Part shown: in pieces, positions 39,762 to 54,586 of the stretch | How the letters are laid out: the number at the start of each line of letters is the position of its first letter | How positions within the stretch are numbered: the first letter of the stretch is position 1 | DNA from: Argentina anserina | Taxonomy: Eukaryota; Streptophyta; Magnoliopsida; Rosales; Rosaceae | Length of the DNA stretch: 64,000 nucleotides | Direction: 5' to 3' | Assembly: GCF_933775445.1 (NCBI RefSeq) | Contig: NW_026089444.1 | Span: 62,001 to 126,000, forward strand | Position numbers and translations under genes: made by a program | The notes under the pieces: generated by a model | The model's input: only the letters and a program-made list of their open reading frames with translations | The model's database searches: none | Told to the model about the DNA's origin: nothing

Positions 39762-41645
39762 TAGAAACTCGCATCAGAAAGCCTTACAGAAAGATACTCA
39801 CACGAGAAATGAAAAGATACACAATTGGAATAGTAAAGATACGCAAACGATGTAAAGATACACAATTGGAATAGTAAAGATACGCGAACGATGTAAAGAT
39901 ATACAATTGGAATAGTAAAGATACGCAAGCGATGTAAAGATACTCAGTTTGAAAGAAACACACTCCCACACTTGCAAAACTCTCAAATTCAATAGAAACT
40001 CGCATCAGAAAGGCTTACAGAAAGACACTGAAACGAGAAATAAAAAGATACACAATTGGAATAGTAAAGATACGCAAACGATGTAAAGATACACAATTGG
40101 AATAGTAAAGATACGCAAACGATGTAAAGATACTCAGTTTGAAAGAAACACACTCCCACACTTGCAAAACTCTCAAATACAATAGAAACTCGCATCAGAA
40201 GTCTTACAGAAAGATACTCAAACGAGAAATGAAAAGATACACAATTGGAATAGTAAAGATACGCAAACGATGTAAAGATACTCAGTTTGAAAGAAACACA
40301 CTCCCACACTTGCAAAACTCTCAAATACAATAGAAACTCGCATCAGAAGTCTTACAGAAAGATACTCAAACGAGAAATGAAAAGATACACAATTGGAATA
40401 GTAAAGATACGCAAACGATGTAAAGATACTCAGTTTGAAAGAAACACACTCCCACACTTGCAAAACTCTCAAATTCAATAGAAACTCGGATCAGAAAGCC
40501 TTACAGAAAGATACTCAAACGTGAAATGAAAAGATACACAATTGGAATAGTAAAGATACGCAAACGATGTAAAGATACTCAGTTTGAAAGAAACACACTC
40601 CCACACTTGCAAAACTCTCAAATTCAATAGAAACTCGCATCAGAAAGCCTTACAGAAAGATACTCAAACGAGAAATGAAAAGATACAAAATTGGAATAGT
40701 AAAGATACGCAAACGATGTAAAGATACTCAGTTTGAAAGAAACACACTCCCACACTTGCAAAACTCTCAAATTCAATAGAAACTCGCATCAGAAAGCCTT
40801 ACAGAAAGACACTGAAACGAGAAATGAAAAGATACACAATTGGAATAGTAAAGATACGCAAACGATGTAAAGATACACAATTGGAATAGTAAAGATACGA
40901 AAACGATGTAAAGATACACAATTGGAATAGTAAACATACGCAAACGATGTAAAGATACTCAGTTTGAAAGAAACACACTCCCACACTTGCAAAACTCTCA
41001 AATTCAATAGAAACTAGCATGAGAAAGCCTTACAGAAAGACACTGAAACGAGAAATGAAAAGATACACAATTGGAATAGTAAAGATACGCAAACGATGTA
41101 AAGATACTAAGTTTGAAAGAAACACACTCCCACACTTGCAAAACTCTCAAATTCAATAGAAACTCGGATCAGAAAGCCTTACAGAAAGATACTCAAACGT
41201 GAAATGAAAAGATACACAATTGGAATAGTAAAGATACGCAAACGATGTAAAGATACTCAGTTTGAAAGAAACACACTCCCACACTTGCAAAACTCTCAAA
41301 TTCAATAGAAACTCGCATCAGAAAGCCTTACAGAAAGATACTCAAACGAGAAATGAAAAGATACAAAATTGGAATAGTAAAGATACGCAAACGATGTAAA
41401 GATACTCAGTTTGAAAGAAACACACTCCCACACTTGCAAAACTCTCAAATTCAATAGAAACTCGCATCAGAAGCCTTACAGAAAGATACTCAAACGAGAA
41501 ATGAAAAGATACACAATTGGAATAGTAAAGATACGCAAACGATGTAAAGATACACAATTGGAATAGTAAAGATACGCAAACGATGTAAAGATACTCAGTT
41601 TGAAAGAAACACACTCCCACACTTGCAAAACTCTCAAATTCAATA
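39762..41645. repeat. Empty-site paralogue of the LTR 2 locus
   Basis: Matches 29265-30001 at offset 10,497 and 32033-33184 at offset 8461. The difference, 2036 bp, equals the 2031-bp LTR plus one 5-bp target copy. The single GAAAG lies at 40494-40498. The left part contains the CACACGAG/CGCGAACG/GATATACAATT C-type monomer and 148-bp monomers. The right part contains the 867-bp core beginning at 40779. Confidence 0.9.
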
Positions 41646-41880
41646 GAAACTCGCATCAGAAAGCCTTACAGAAAGATACTCAAACGAGAAATGAAAAGAT
41701 ACACAATTGGAATAGTAAAGATACGCAAACGATGTAAAGATACACAATTGGAATAGTAAAGATACGCAAACGAGAAATGAAAAGATACACAATTGGAATA
41801 GTAAAGATACGCAAACGATGTAAAGATACTCAGTTTGAAAGAAACACACTCCCACACTTGCAAAACTCTCAAATTCAATA
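41646..41880. repeat. 235-bp expanded monomer
   Basis: A B190 monomer with an extra 45 bp (hybrid GATACGCAAACGAG...AAATGAAAA plus a 22-bp module). The other copies are 43195-43429, 47300-47534, 51557-51791 and 52848-53082. The last base pattern is constant. The copies at 47300 and 51557 also share ATACAAAATTGG and a CTCGGATCAG junction after them. They always follow a B189 monomer and precede an A monomer, so the variant now travels as part of a HOR. Confidence 0.88.
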
Positions 41881-44800
41881 GAAACTCGGATCAGAAAGCC
41901 TTACAGAAAGATACTCAAACGAGAAATGAAAAGATACAAAATTGGAATAGTAAAGATACGCAAACGATGTAAAGATACTCAGTTTGAAAGAAACACACTC
42001 CCACACTTGCAAAACTCTCAAATTCAATAGAAACTCGCATCAGAAAGCCTTACAGAAAGACACTGAAACGAGAAATGAAAAGATACACAATTGGAATAGT
42101 AAAGATACGCAAACGATGTAAAGATACTCAGTTTGAAAGAAACACACTCCCACACTTGCAAAACTCTCAAATTCAATAGAAACTCGCATCAGAAAGCCTT
42201 ACAGAAAGATACTCAAACGAGAAATGAAAAGATACAAAATTGGAATAGTAAAGATACGCAAACGATGTAAAGATACTCAGTTTGAAAGAAACACACTCCC
42301 ACACTTGCAAAACTCTCAAATTCAATAGAAACTCGCATCAGAAAGCCTTACAGAAAGACACTGAAACGAGAAATGAAAAGATACACAATTGGAATAGTAA
42401 AGATACGCAAACGATGTAAAGATACACAATTGGAATAGTAAAGATACGAAAACGATGTAAAGATACACAATTGGAATAGTAAACATACGCAAACGATGTA
42501 AAGATACTCAGTTTGAAAGAAACACACTCCCACACTTGCAAAACTCTCAAATTCAATAGAAACTAGCATGAGAAAGCCTTACAGAAAGACACTGAAACGA
42601 GAAATGAAAAGATACACAATTGGAATAGTAAAGATACGCAAACGATGTAAAGATACTCAGTTTGAAAGAAACACACTCCCACACTTGCAAAACTCTCAAA
42701 TTCAATAGAAACTCGGATCAGAAAGCCTTACAGAAAGATACTCAAACGTGAAATGAAAAGATACACAATTGGAATAGTAAAGATACGCAAACGATGTAAA
42801 GATACTCAGTTTGAAAGAAACACACTCCCACACTTGCAAAACTCTCAAATTCAATAGAAACTCGCATCAGAAAGCCTTACAGAAAGATACTCAAACGAGA
42901 AATGAAAAGATACAAAATTGGAATAGTAAAGATACGCAAACGATGTAAAGATACTCAGTTTGAAAGAAACACACTCCCACACTTGCAAAACTCTCAAATT
43001 CAATAGAAACTCGCATCAGAAGCCTTACAGAAAGATACTCAAACGAGAAATGAAAAGATACACAATTGGAATAGTAAAGATACGCAAACGATGTAAAGAT
43101 ACACAATTGGAATAGTAAAGATACGCAAACGATGTAAAGATACTCAGTTTGAAAGAAACACACTCCCACACTTGCAAAACTCTCAAATTCAATAGAAACT
43201 CGCATCAGAAAGCCTTACAGAAAGATACTCAAACGAGAAATGAAAAGATACACAATTGGAATAGTAAAGATACGCAAACGATGTAAAGATACACAATTGG
43301 AATAGTAAAGATACGCAAACGAGAAATGAAAAGATACACAATTGGAATAGTAAAGATACGCAAACGATGTAAAGATACTCAGTTTGAAAGAAACACACTC
43401 CCACACTTGCAAAACTCTCAAATTCAATAGAAACTCGGATCAGAAAGCCTTACAGAAAGATACTCAAACGAGAAATGAAAAGATACACAATTGGAATAGT
43501 AAAGATACGCAAACGATGTAAAGATACTCAGTTTGAAAGAAACACACTCCCACACTTGCAAAACTCTCAAATTCAATAGAAACTCGCATCAGAAAGCCTT
43601 ACAGAAAGATACTCAAACGAGAAATGAAAAGATACAAAATTGGAATAGTAAAGATACGCAAACGATGTAAAGATACTCAGTTTGAAAGAAACACACTCCC
43701 ACACTTGCAAAACTCTCAAATTCAATAGAAACTCGCATCAGAAAGCCTTACAGAAAGACACTGAAACGAGAAATGAAAAGATACACAATTGGAATAGTAA
43801 AGATACGCAAACGATGTAAAGATACACAATTGGAATAGTAAAGATACGAAAACGATGTAAAGATACACAATTGGAATAGTAAACATACGCAAACGATGTA
43901 AAGATACTCAGTTTGAAAGAAACACACTCCCACACTTGCAAAACTCTCAAATTCAATAGAAACTAGCATGAGAAAGCCTTACAGAAAGACACTGAAACGA
44001 GAAATGAAAAGATACACAATTGGAATAGTAAAGATACGCAAACGATGTAAAGATACTCAGTTTGAAAGAAACACACTCCCACACTTGCAAAACTCTCAAA
44101 TTCAATAGAAACTCGGATCAGAAAGCCTTACAGAAAGATACTCAAACGTGAAATGAAAAGATACACAATTGGAATAGTAAAGATACGCAAACGATGTAAA
44201 GATACTCAGTTTGAAAGAAACACACTCCCACACTTGCAAAACTCTCAAATTCAATAGAAACTCGCATCAGAAAGCCTTACAGAAAGATACTCAAACGAGA
44301 AATGAAAAGATACAAAATTGGAATAGTAAAGATACGCAAACGATGTAAAGATACTCAGTTTGAAAGAAACACACTCCCACACTTGCAAAACTCTCAAATT
44401 CAATAGAAACTCGCATCAGAAGCCTTACAGAAAGATACTCAAACGAGAAATGAAAAGATACACAATTGGAATAGTAAAGATACGCAAACGATGTAAAGAT
44501 ACACAATTGGAATAGTAAAGATACGCAAACGATGTAAAGATACTCAGTTTGAAAGAAACACACTCCCACACTTGCAAAACTCTCAAATACAATAGAAACC
44601 CGCAACAGAAGCCTTACAGAAAGATACTCAAACGAGAAATGAAAAGATACACAATTGGAATAGTAAAGATACGCAAACGATGTAAAGATACTCAGTTTGA
44701 AAGAAACACACTCCCACACTTGCAAAACTCTCAAATACAATAGAAACTCGCATCAGAAGCCTTATAGAAAGATACTTAAACGAGAAATGAAAAGATACAC

Positions 44801-45599
44801 AATTAGAATAGTAAAGATACGCAAACGATGTAAAGATACACAATTGGAATAGTAAAGATACGCAAACGATGTAAAGATACTCAGTTTGAAAGAAACCCAC
44901 TCCCACACTTGCAAAACTCTCAAATACAATAGAAACTCGCATCAGAAGTCTTACAGAAAGATACTCAAACGAGAAATGAAAAGATACACAATTGGAATAG
45001 TAAAGATACGCAAACGATGTAAAGATACTCAGTTTGAAAGAAACACACTCCCACACTTGCAAAACTCTCAAATACAATAGAAACTCGCATCAGAAGTCTT
45101 ACAGAAAGATACTCAAACGAGAAATGAAAAGATACACAATTGGAATAGTAAAGATACGCAAACGATGTAAAGATACTCAGTTTGAAAGAAACACACTCCC
45201 ACACTTGCAAAACTCTCAAATTCAATAGAAACTCGCATCAGAAAGCCTTACAGAAAGATACTCACACGAGAAATGAAAAGATACACAATTGGAATAGTAA
45301 AGATACGCAAACGATGTAAAGATACACAATTGGAATAGTAAAGATACGCGAACGATGTAAAGATATACAATTGGAATAGTAAAGATACGCAAACGATGTA
45401 AAGATACTCAGTTTGAAAGAAACACACTCCCACACTTGCAAAACTCTCAAATTCAATAGAAACTCGGATCAGAAAGGCTTACAGAAAGACACTGAAACGA
45501 GAAATAAAAAGATACACAATTGGAATAGTAAAGATACGCAAACGATGTAAAGATACACAATTGGAATAGTAAAGATACGCAAACGATGTAAAGATACTC

Positions 45600-48060
45600 A
45601 GTTTGAAAGAAACACACTCCCACACTTGCAAAACTCTCAAATACAATAGAAACTCGCATCAGAAGTCTTACAGAAAGATACTCAAACGAGAAATGAAAAG
45701 ATACACAATTGGAATAGTAAAGATACGCAAACGATGTAAAGATACTCAGTTTGAAAGAAACACACTCCCACACTTGCAAAACTCTCAAATTCAATAGAAA
45801 CTCGGATCAGAAAGCCTTACAGAAAGATACTCAAACGTGAAATGAAAAGATACACAATTGGAATAGTAAAGATACGCAAACGATGTAAAGATACTCAGTT
45901 TGAAAGAAACACACTCCCACACTTGCAAAACTCTCAAATTCAATAGAAACTCGCTTCAGAAAGCCTTACAGAAAGATACTCAAACGAGAAATGAAAAGAT
46001 ACAAAATTGGAATAGTAAAGATACGCAAACGATGTAAAGATACTCAGTTTGAAAGAAACACACTCCCACACTTGCAAAACTCTCAAATTCAATAGAAACT
46101 CGCATCAGAAAGCCTTACAGAAAGACACTGAAACGAGAAATGAAAAGATACACAATTGGAATAGTAAAGATACGCAAACGATGTAAAGATACACAATTGG
46201 AATAGTAAAGATACGAAAACGATGTAAAGATACACAATTGGAATAGTAAACATACGCAAACGATGTAAAGATACTCAGTTTGAAAGAAACACACTCCCAC
46301 ACTTGCAAAACTCTCAAATTCAATAGAAACTAGCATGAGAAAGCCTTACAGAAAGACACTGAAACGAGAAATGAAAAGATACACAATTGGAATAGTAAAG
46401 ATACGCAAACGATGTAAAGATACTCAGTTTGAAAGAAACACACTCCCACACTTGCAAAACTCTCAAATTCAATAGAAACTCGGATCAGAAAGCCTTACAG
46501 AAAGATACTCAAACGTGAAATGAAAAGATACACAATTGGAATAGTAAAGATACGCAAACGATGTAAAGATACTCAGTTTGAAAGAAACACACTCCCACAC
46601 TTGCAAAACTCTCAAATTCAATAGAAACTCGCATCAGAAAGCCTTACAGAAAGATACTCAAACGAGAAATGAAAAGATACAAAATTGGAATAGTAAAGAT
46701 ACGCAAACGATGTAAAGATACTCAGTTTGAAAGAAACACACTCCCACACTTGCAAAACTCTCAAATTCAATAGAAACTCGCATCAGAAGCCTTACAGAAA
46801 GATACTCAAACGAGAAATGAAAAGATACACAATTGGAATAGTAAAGATACGCAAACGATGTAAAGATACACAATTGGAATAGTAAAGATACGCAAACGAT
46901 GTAAAGATACTCAGTTTGAAAGAAACACACTCCCACACTTGCAAAACTCTCAAATTCAATAGAAACTCGCATCAGAAAGCCTTACAGAAAGATACTCAAA
47001 CGAGAAATGAAAAGATACACAATTGGAATAGTAAAGATACGCAAACGATGTAAAGATACTCAGTTTGAAAGAAACACACTCCCACACTTGCAAAACTCTC
47101 AAATTCAATAGAAACTCGCATCAGAAGCCTTACAGAAAGATACTCAAACGAGAAATGAAAAGATACACAATTGGAATAGTAAAGATACGCAAACGATGTA
47201 AAGATACACAATTGGAATAGTAAAGATACGCAAACGATGTAAAGATACTCAGTTTGAAAGAAACACACTCCCACACTTGCAAAACTCTCAAATTCAATAG
47301 AAACTCGCATCAGAAAGCCTTACAGAAAGATACTCAAACGAGAAATGAAAAGATACAAAATTGGAATAGTAAAGATACGCAAACGATGTAAAGATACACA
47401 ATTGGAATAGTAAAGATACGCAAACGAGAAATGAAAAGATACACAATTGGAATAGTAAAGATACGCAAACGATGTAAAGATACTCAGTTTGAAAGAAACA
47501 CACTCCCACACTTGCAAAACTCTCAAATTCAATAGAAACTCGGATCAGAAAGCCTTACAGAAAGATACTCAAACGTGAAATGAAAAGATACACAATTGGA
47601 ATAGTAAAGATACGCAAACGATGTAAAGATACTCAGTTTGAAAGAAACACACTCCCACACTTGCAAAACTCTCAAATTCAATAGAAACTCGCATCAGAAA
47701 GCCTTACAGAAAGACACTGAAACGAGAAATGAAAAGATACACAATTGGAATAGTAAAGATACGCAAACGATGTAAAGATACACAATTGGAATAGTAAAGA
47801 TACGAAAACGATGTAAAGATACACAATTGGAATAGTAAACATACGCAAACGATGTAAAGATACTCAGTTTGAAAGAAACACACTCCCACACTTGCAAAAC
47901 TCTCAAATTCAATAGAAACTAGCATGAGAAAGCCTTACAGAAAGACACTGAAACGAGAAATGAAAAGATACACAATTGGAATAGTAAATATACGCAAACG
48001 ATGTAAAGATACTCAGTTTGAAAGAAACACACTCCCACACTTGCAAAACTCTCAAATTCA
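45600..48060. repeat. Segmental copy, offset 4257 bp (proximal)
   Basis: About 2.46 kb matching 49857-52317 at constant offset. It contains the full 1589-bp period C-A-A-A-B-A-B-235-A and the CTCGCTTCAG variant (45953 and 50210). It ends in the monomer after the second C, where the proximal copy continues with CTCGGATCAG and the distal with CTCGCATCAGAAGCC. Confidence 0.85.
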
Positions 48061-51000
48061 ATAGAAACTCGGATCAGAAAGCCTTACAGAAAGATACTCA
48101 AACGTGAAATGAAAAGATACACAATTGGAATAGTAAAGATACGCAAACGATGTAAAGATACTCAGTTTGAAAGAAACACACTCCCACACTTGCAAAACTC
48201 TCAAATTCAATAGAAACTCGCATCAGAAAGCCTTACAGAAAGATACTCAAACGAGAAATGAAAAGATACAAAATTGGAATAGTAAAGATACGCAAACGAT
48301 GTAAAGATACTCAGTTTGAAAGAAACACACTCCCACACTTGCAAAACTCTCAAATTCAATAGAAACTCGCATCAGAAGCCTTACAGAAAGATACTCAAAC
48401 GAGAAATGAAAAGATACACAATTGGAATAGTAAAGATACGCAAACGATGTAAAGATACACAATTGGAATAGTAAAGATACGCAAACGATGTAAAGATACA
48501 CAATTGGAATAGTAAAGATACGCAAACGATGTAAAGATACTCAGTTTGAAAGAAACACACTCCCACACTTGCAAAACTCTCAAATTCAATAGAAACTCGC
48601 ATCAGAAAGCCTTACAGAAAGATACTCAAACGAGAAATGAAAAGATACAAAATTGGAATAGTAAAGATACGCAAACGATGTAAAGATACACAATTGGAAT
48701 AGTAAAGATACGCAAACGATGTAAAGATACTCAGTTTGAAAGAAACACACTCCCACACTTGCAAAACTCTCAAATTCAATAGAAACTAGCATGAGAAAGC
48801 CTTACAGAAAGACACTGAAACGAGAAATGAAAAGATACACAATTGGAATAGTAAAGATACGTAAACGATGTAAAGATACTCAGTTTGAAAGAAACACACT
48901 CCCACACTTGCAAAACTCTCAAATTCAATAGAAACTGGCATCAGAAAGCCTTACAGAAAGATACTCAAACGAGAAATGAAAAGATACAAAATTGGAATAG
49001 TAAAGATACGCAAACGATGTAAAGATACTCAGTTTGAAAGAAACACACTCCCACACTTGCAAAACTCTCAAATTCAATAGAAACTCGCATCAGAAAGCCT
49101 TACAGAAAGATACTCAAACGAGAAATGAAAAGATACAAAATTGGAATAGTAAAGATACGCAAACGATGTAAAGATACACAATTGGAATAGTAAAGATACG
49201 CAAACGATGTAAAGATACTCAGTTTGAAAGAAACACACTCCCACACTTGCAAAACTCTCAAATTCAATAGAAACTAGCATGAGAAAGCCTTACAGAAAGA
49301 CACTGAAACGAGAAATGAAAAGATACACAATTGGAATAGTAAAGATACGTAAACGATGTAAAGATACTCAGTTTGAAAGAAACACACTCCCACACTTGCA
49401 AAACTCTCAAATTCAATAGAAACTCGCATCAGAAAGCCTTACAGAAAGATACTCAAACGAGAAATGAAAAGATACAAAATTGGAATAGTAAAGATACGCA
49501 AACGATGTAAAGATACTCAGTTTGAAAGAAACACACTCCCACACTTGCAAAACTCTCAAATTCAATAGAAACTCGCATCAGAAAGGCTTACAGAAAGACA
49601 CTGAAACGAGAAATAAAAAGATACATAATTGGAATAGTAAAGATACGCAAACGATGTAAAGATACACAATTGGAATAGTAAAGATACGCAAACGATGTAA
49701 AGATACTCAGTTTGAAAGAAACACACTCCCACACTTGCAAAACTCTCAAATACAATAGAAACTCGCATCAGAAGTCTTACAGAAAGATACTCAAACGAGA
49801 AATGAAAAGATACACAATTGGAATAGTAAAGATACGCAAACGATGTAAAGATACTCAGTTTGAAAGAAACACACTCCCACACTTGCAAAACTCTCAAATA
49901 CAATAGAAACTCGCATCAGAAGTCTTACAGAAAGATACTCAAACGAGAAATGAAAAGATACACAATTGGAATAGTAAAGATACGCAAACGATGTAAAGAT
50001 ACTCAGTTTGAAAGAAACACACTCCCACACTTGCAAAACTCTCAAATTCAATAGAAACTCGGATCAGAAAGCCTTACAGAAAGATACTCAAACGTGAAAT
50101 GAAAAGATACACAATTGGAATAGTAAAGATACGCAAACGATGTAAAGATACTCAGTTTGAAAGAAACACACTCCCACACTTGCAAAACTCTCAAATTCAA
50201 TAGAAACTCGCTTCAGAAAGCCTTACAGAAAGATACTCAAACGAGAAATGAAAAGATACAAAATTGGAATAGTAAAGATACGCAAACGATGTAAAGATAC
50301 TCAGTTTGAAAGAAACACACTCCCACACTTGCAAAACTCTCAAATTCAATAGAAACTCGCATCAGAAAGCCTTACAGAAAGACACTGAAACGAGAAATGA
50401 AAAGATACACAATTGGAATAGTAAAGATACGCAAACGATGTAAAGATACACAATTGGAATAGTAAAGATACGAAAACGATGTAAAGATACACAATTGGAA
50501 TAGTAAACATACGCAAACGATGTAAAGATACTCAGTTTGAAAGAAACACACTCCCACACTTGCAAAACTCTCAAATTCAATAGAAACTAGCATGAGAAAG
50601 CCTTACAGAAAGACACTGAATCGAGAAATGAAAAGATACACAATTGGAATAGTAAAGATACGCAAACGATGTAAAGATACTCAGTTTGAAAGAAACACAC
50701 TCCCACACTTGCAAAACTCTCAAATTCAATAGAAACTCGGATCAGAAAGCCTTACAGAAAGATACTCAAACGTGAAATGAAAAGATACACAATTGGAATA
50801 GTAAAGATACGCAAACGATGTAAAGATACTCAGTTTGAAAGAAACACACTCCCACACTTGCAAAACTCTCAAATTCAATAGAAACTCGCATCAGAAAGCC
50901 TTACAGAAAGATACTCAAACGAGAAATGAAAAGATACAAAATTGGAATAGTAAAGATACGCAAACGATGTAAAGATACTCAGTTTGAAAGAAACACACTC

Positions 51001-54000
51001 CCACACTTGCAAAACTCTCAAATTCAATAGAAACTCGCATCAGAAGCCTTACAGAAAGATACTCAAACGAGAAATGAAAAGATACACAATTGGAATAGTA
51101 AAGATACGCAAACGATGTAAAGATACACAATTGGAATAGTAAAGATACGCAAACGATGTAAAGATACTCAGTTTGAAAGAAACACACTCCCACACTTGCA
51201 AAACTCTCAAATTCAATAGAAACTCGCATCAGAAAGCCTTACAGAAAGATACTCAAACGAGAAATGAAAAGATACAAAATTGGAATAGTAAAGATACGCA
51301 AACGATGTAAAGATACTCAGTTTGAAAGAAACACACTCCCACACTTGCAAAACTCTCAAATTCAATAGAAACTCGCATCAGAAGCCTTACAGAAAGATAC
51401 TCAAACGAGAAATGAAAAGATACACAATTGGAATAGTAAAGATACGCAAACGATGTAAAGATACACAATTGGAATAGTAAAGATACGCAAACGATGTAAA
51501 GATACTCAGTTTGAAAGAAACACACTCCCACACTTGCAAAACTCTCAAATTCAATAGAAACTCGCATCAGAAAGCCTTACAGAAAGATACTCAAACGAGA
51601 AATGAAAAGATACAAAATTGGAATAGTAAAGATACGCAAACGATGTAAAGATACACAATTGGAATAGTAAAGATACGCAAACGAGAAATGAAAAGATACA
51701 CAATTGGAATAGTAAAGATACGCAAACGATGTAAAGATACTCAGTTTGAAAGAAACACACTCCCACACTTGCAAAACTCTCAAATTCAATAGAAACTCGG
51801 ATCAGAAAGCCTTACAGAAAGATACTCAAACGTGAAATGAAAAGATACACAATTGGAATAGTAAAGATACGCAAACGATGTAAAGATACTCAGTTTGAAA
51901 GAAACACACTCCCACACTTGCAAAACTCTCAAATTCAATAGAAACTCGCATCAGAAAGCCTTACAGAAAGACACTGAAACGAGAAATGAAAAGATACACA
52001 ATTGGAATAGTAAAGATACGCAAACGATGTAAAGATACACAATTGGAATAGTAAAGATACGAAAACGATGTAAAGATACACAATTGGAATAGTAAACATA
52101 CGCAAACGATGTAAAGATACTCAGTTTGAAAGAAACACACTCCCACACTTGCAAAACTCTCAAATTCAATAGAAACTAGCATGAGAAAGCCTTACAGAAA
52201 GACACTGAAACGAGAAATGAAAAGATACACAATTGGAATAGTAAAGATACGCAAACGATGTAAAGATACTCAGTTTGAAAGAAACACACTCCCACACTTG
52301 CAAAACTCTCAAATTCAATAGAAACTCGCATCAGAAGCCTTACAGAAAGATACTCAAACGAGAAATGAAAAGATACACAATTGGAATAGTAAAGATACGC
52401 AAACGATGTAAAGATACACAATTGGAATAGTAAAGATACGCAAACGATGTAAAGATACTCAGTTTGAAAGAAACACACTCCCACACTTGCAAAACTCTCA
52501 AATTCAATAGAAACTCGCATCAGAAAGCCTTACAGAAAGATACTCAAACGAGAAATGAAAAGATACAAAATTGGAATAGTAAAGATACGCAAACGATGTA
52601 AAGATACTCAGTTTGAAAGAAACACACTCCCACACTTGCAAAACTCTCAAATTCAATAGAAACTCGCATCAGAAGCCTTACAGAAAGATACTCAAACGAG
52701 AAATGAAAAGATACACAATTGGAATAGTAAAGATACGCAAACGATGTAAAGATACACAATTGGAATAGTAAAGATACGCAAACGATGTAAAGATACTCAG
52801 TTTGAAAGAAACACACTCCCACACTTGCAAAACTCTCAAATTCAATAGAAACTCGCATCAGAAAGCCTTACAGAAAGATACTCAAACGAGAAATGAAAAG
52901 ATACACAATTGGAATAGTAAAGATACGCAAACGATGTAAAGATACACAATTGGAATAGTAAAGATACGCAAACGAGAAATGAAAAGATACACAATTGGAA
53001 TAGTAAAGATACGCAAACGATGTAAAGATACTCAGTTTGAAAGAAACACACTCCCACACTTGCAAAACTCTCAAATTCAATAGAAACTCGGATCAGAAAG
53101 CCTTACAGAAAGATACTCAAACGTGAAATGAAAAGATACACAATTGGAATAGTAAAGATACGCAAACGATGTAAAGATACTCAGTTTGAAAGAAACACAC
53201 TCCCACACTTGCAAAACTCTCAAATTCAATAGAAACTCGCATCAGAAAGCCTTACAGAAAGACACTGAAACGAGAAATGAAAAGATACACAATTGGAATA
53301 GTAAAGATACGCAAACGATGTAAAGATACACAATTGGAATAGTAAAGATACGAAAACGATGTAAAGATACACAATTGGAATAGTAAACATACGCAAACGA
53401 TGTAAAGATACTCAGTTTGAAAGAAACACACTCCCACACTTGCAAAACTCTCAAATTCAATAGAAACTAGCATGAGAAAGCCTTACAGAAAGACACTGAA
53501 ACGAGAAATGAAAAGATACACAATTGGAATAGTAAAGATACGCAAACGATGTAAAGATACTCAGTTTGAAAGAAACACACTCCCACACTTGCAAAACTCT
53601 CAAATTCAATAGAAACTCGGATCAGAAAGCCTTACAGAAAGATACTCAAACGTGAAATGAAAAGATACACAATTGGAATAGTAAAGATACGCAAACGATG
53701 TAAAGATACTCAGTTTGAAAGAAACACACTCCCACACTTGCAAAACTCTCAAATTCAATAGAAACTCGCATCAGAAAGCCTTACAGAAAGATACTCAAAC
53801 GAGAAATGAAAAGATACAAAATTGGAATAGTAAAGATACGCAAACGATGTAAAGATACTCAGTTTGAAAGAAACACACTCCCACACTTGCAAAACTCTCA
53901 AATTCAATAGAAACTCGCATCAGAAGCCTTACAGAAAGATACTCAAACGAGAAATGAAAAGATACACAATTGGAATAGTAAAGATACGCAAACGATGTAA

Positions 54001-54586
54001 AGATACACAATTGGAATAGTAAAGATACGCAAACGATGTAAAGATACTCAGTTTGAAAGAAACACACTCCCACACTTGCAAAACTCTCAAATTCAATAGA
54101 AACTCGCATCAGAAAGCCTTACAGAAAGATACTCAAACGAGAAATGAAAAGATACAAAATTGGAATAGTAAAGATACGCAAACGATGTAAAGATACACAA
54201 TTGGAATAGTAAAGATACGCAAACGATGTAAAGATACTCAGTTTGAAAGAAACACACTCCCACACTTGCAAAACTCTCAAATTCAATAGAAACTAGCATG
54301 AGAAAGCCTTACAGAAAGACACTGAAACGAGAAATGAAAAGATACACAATTGGAATAGTAAAGATACGTAAACGATGTAAAGATACTCAGTTTGAAAGAA
54401 ACACACTCCCACACTTGCAAAACTCTCAAATTCAATAGAAACTCGCATCAGAAAGCCTTACAGAAAGATACTCAAACGAGAAATGAAAAGATATAAAATT
54501 GGAATAGTAAAGATACGCAAACGATGTAAAGATACTCAGTTTGAAAGAAACACACTCCCACACTTGCAAAACTCTCAAATTCAATA

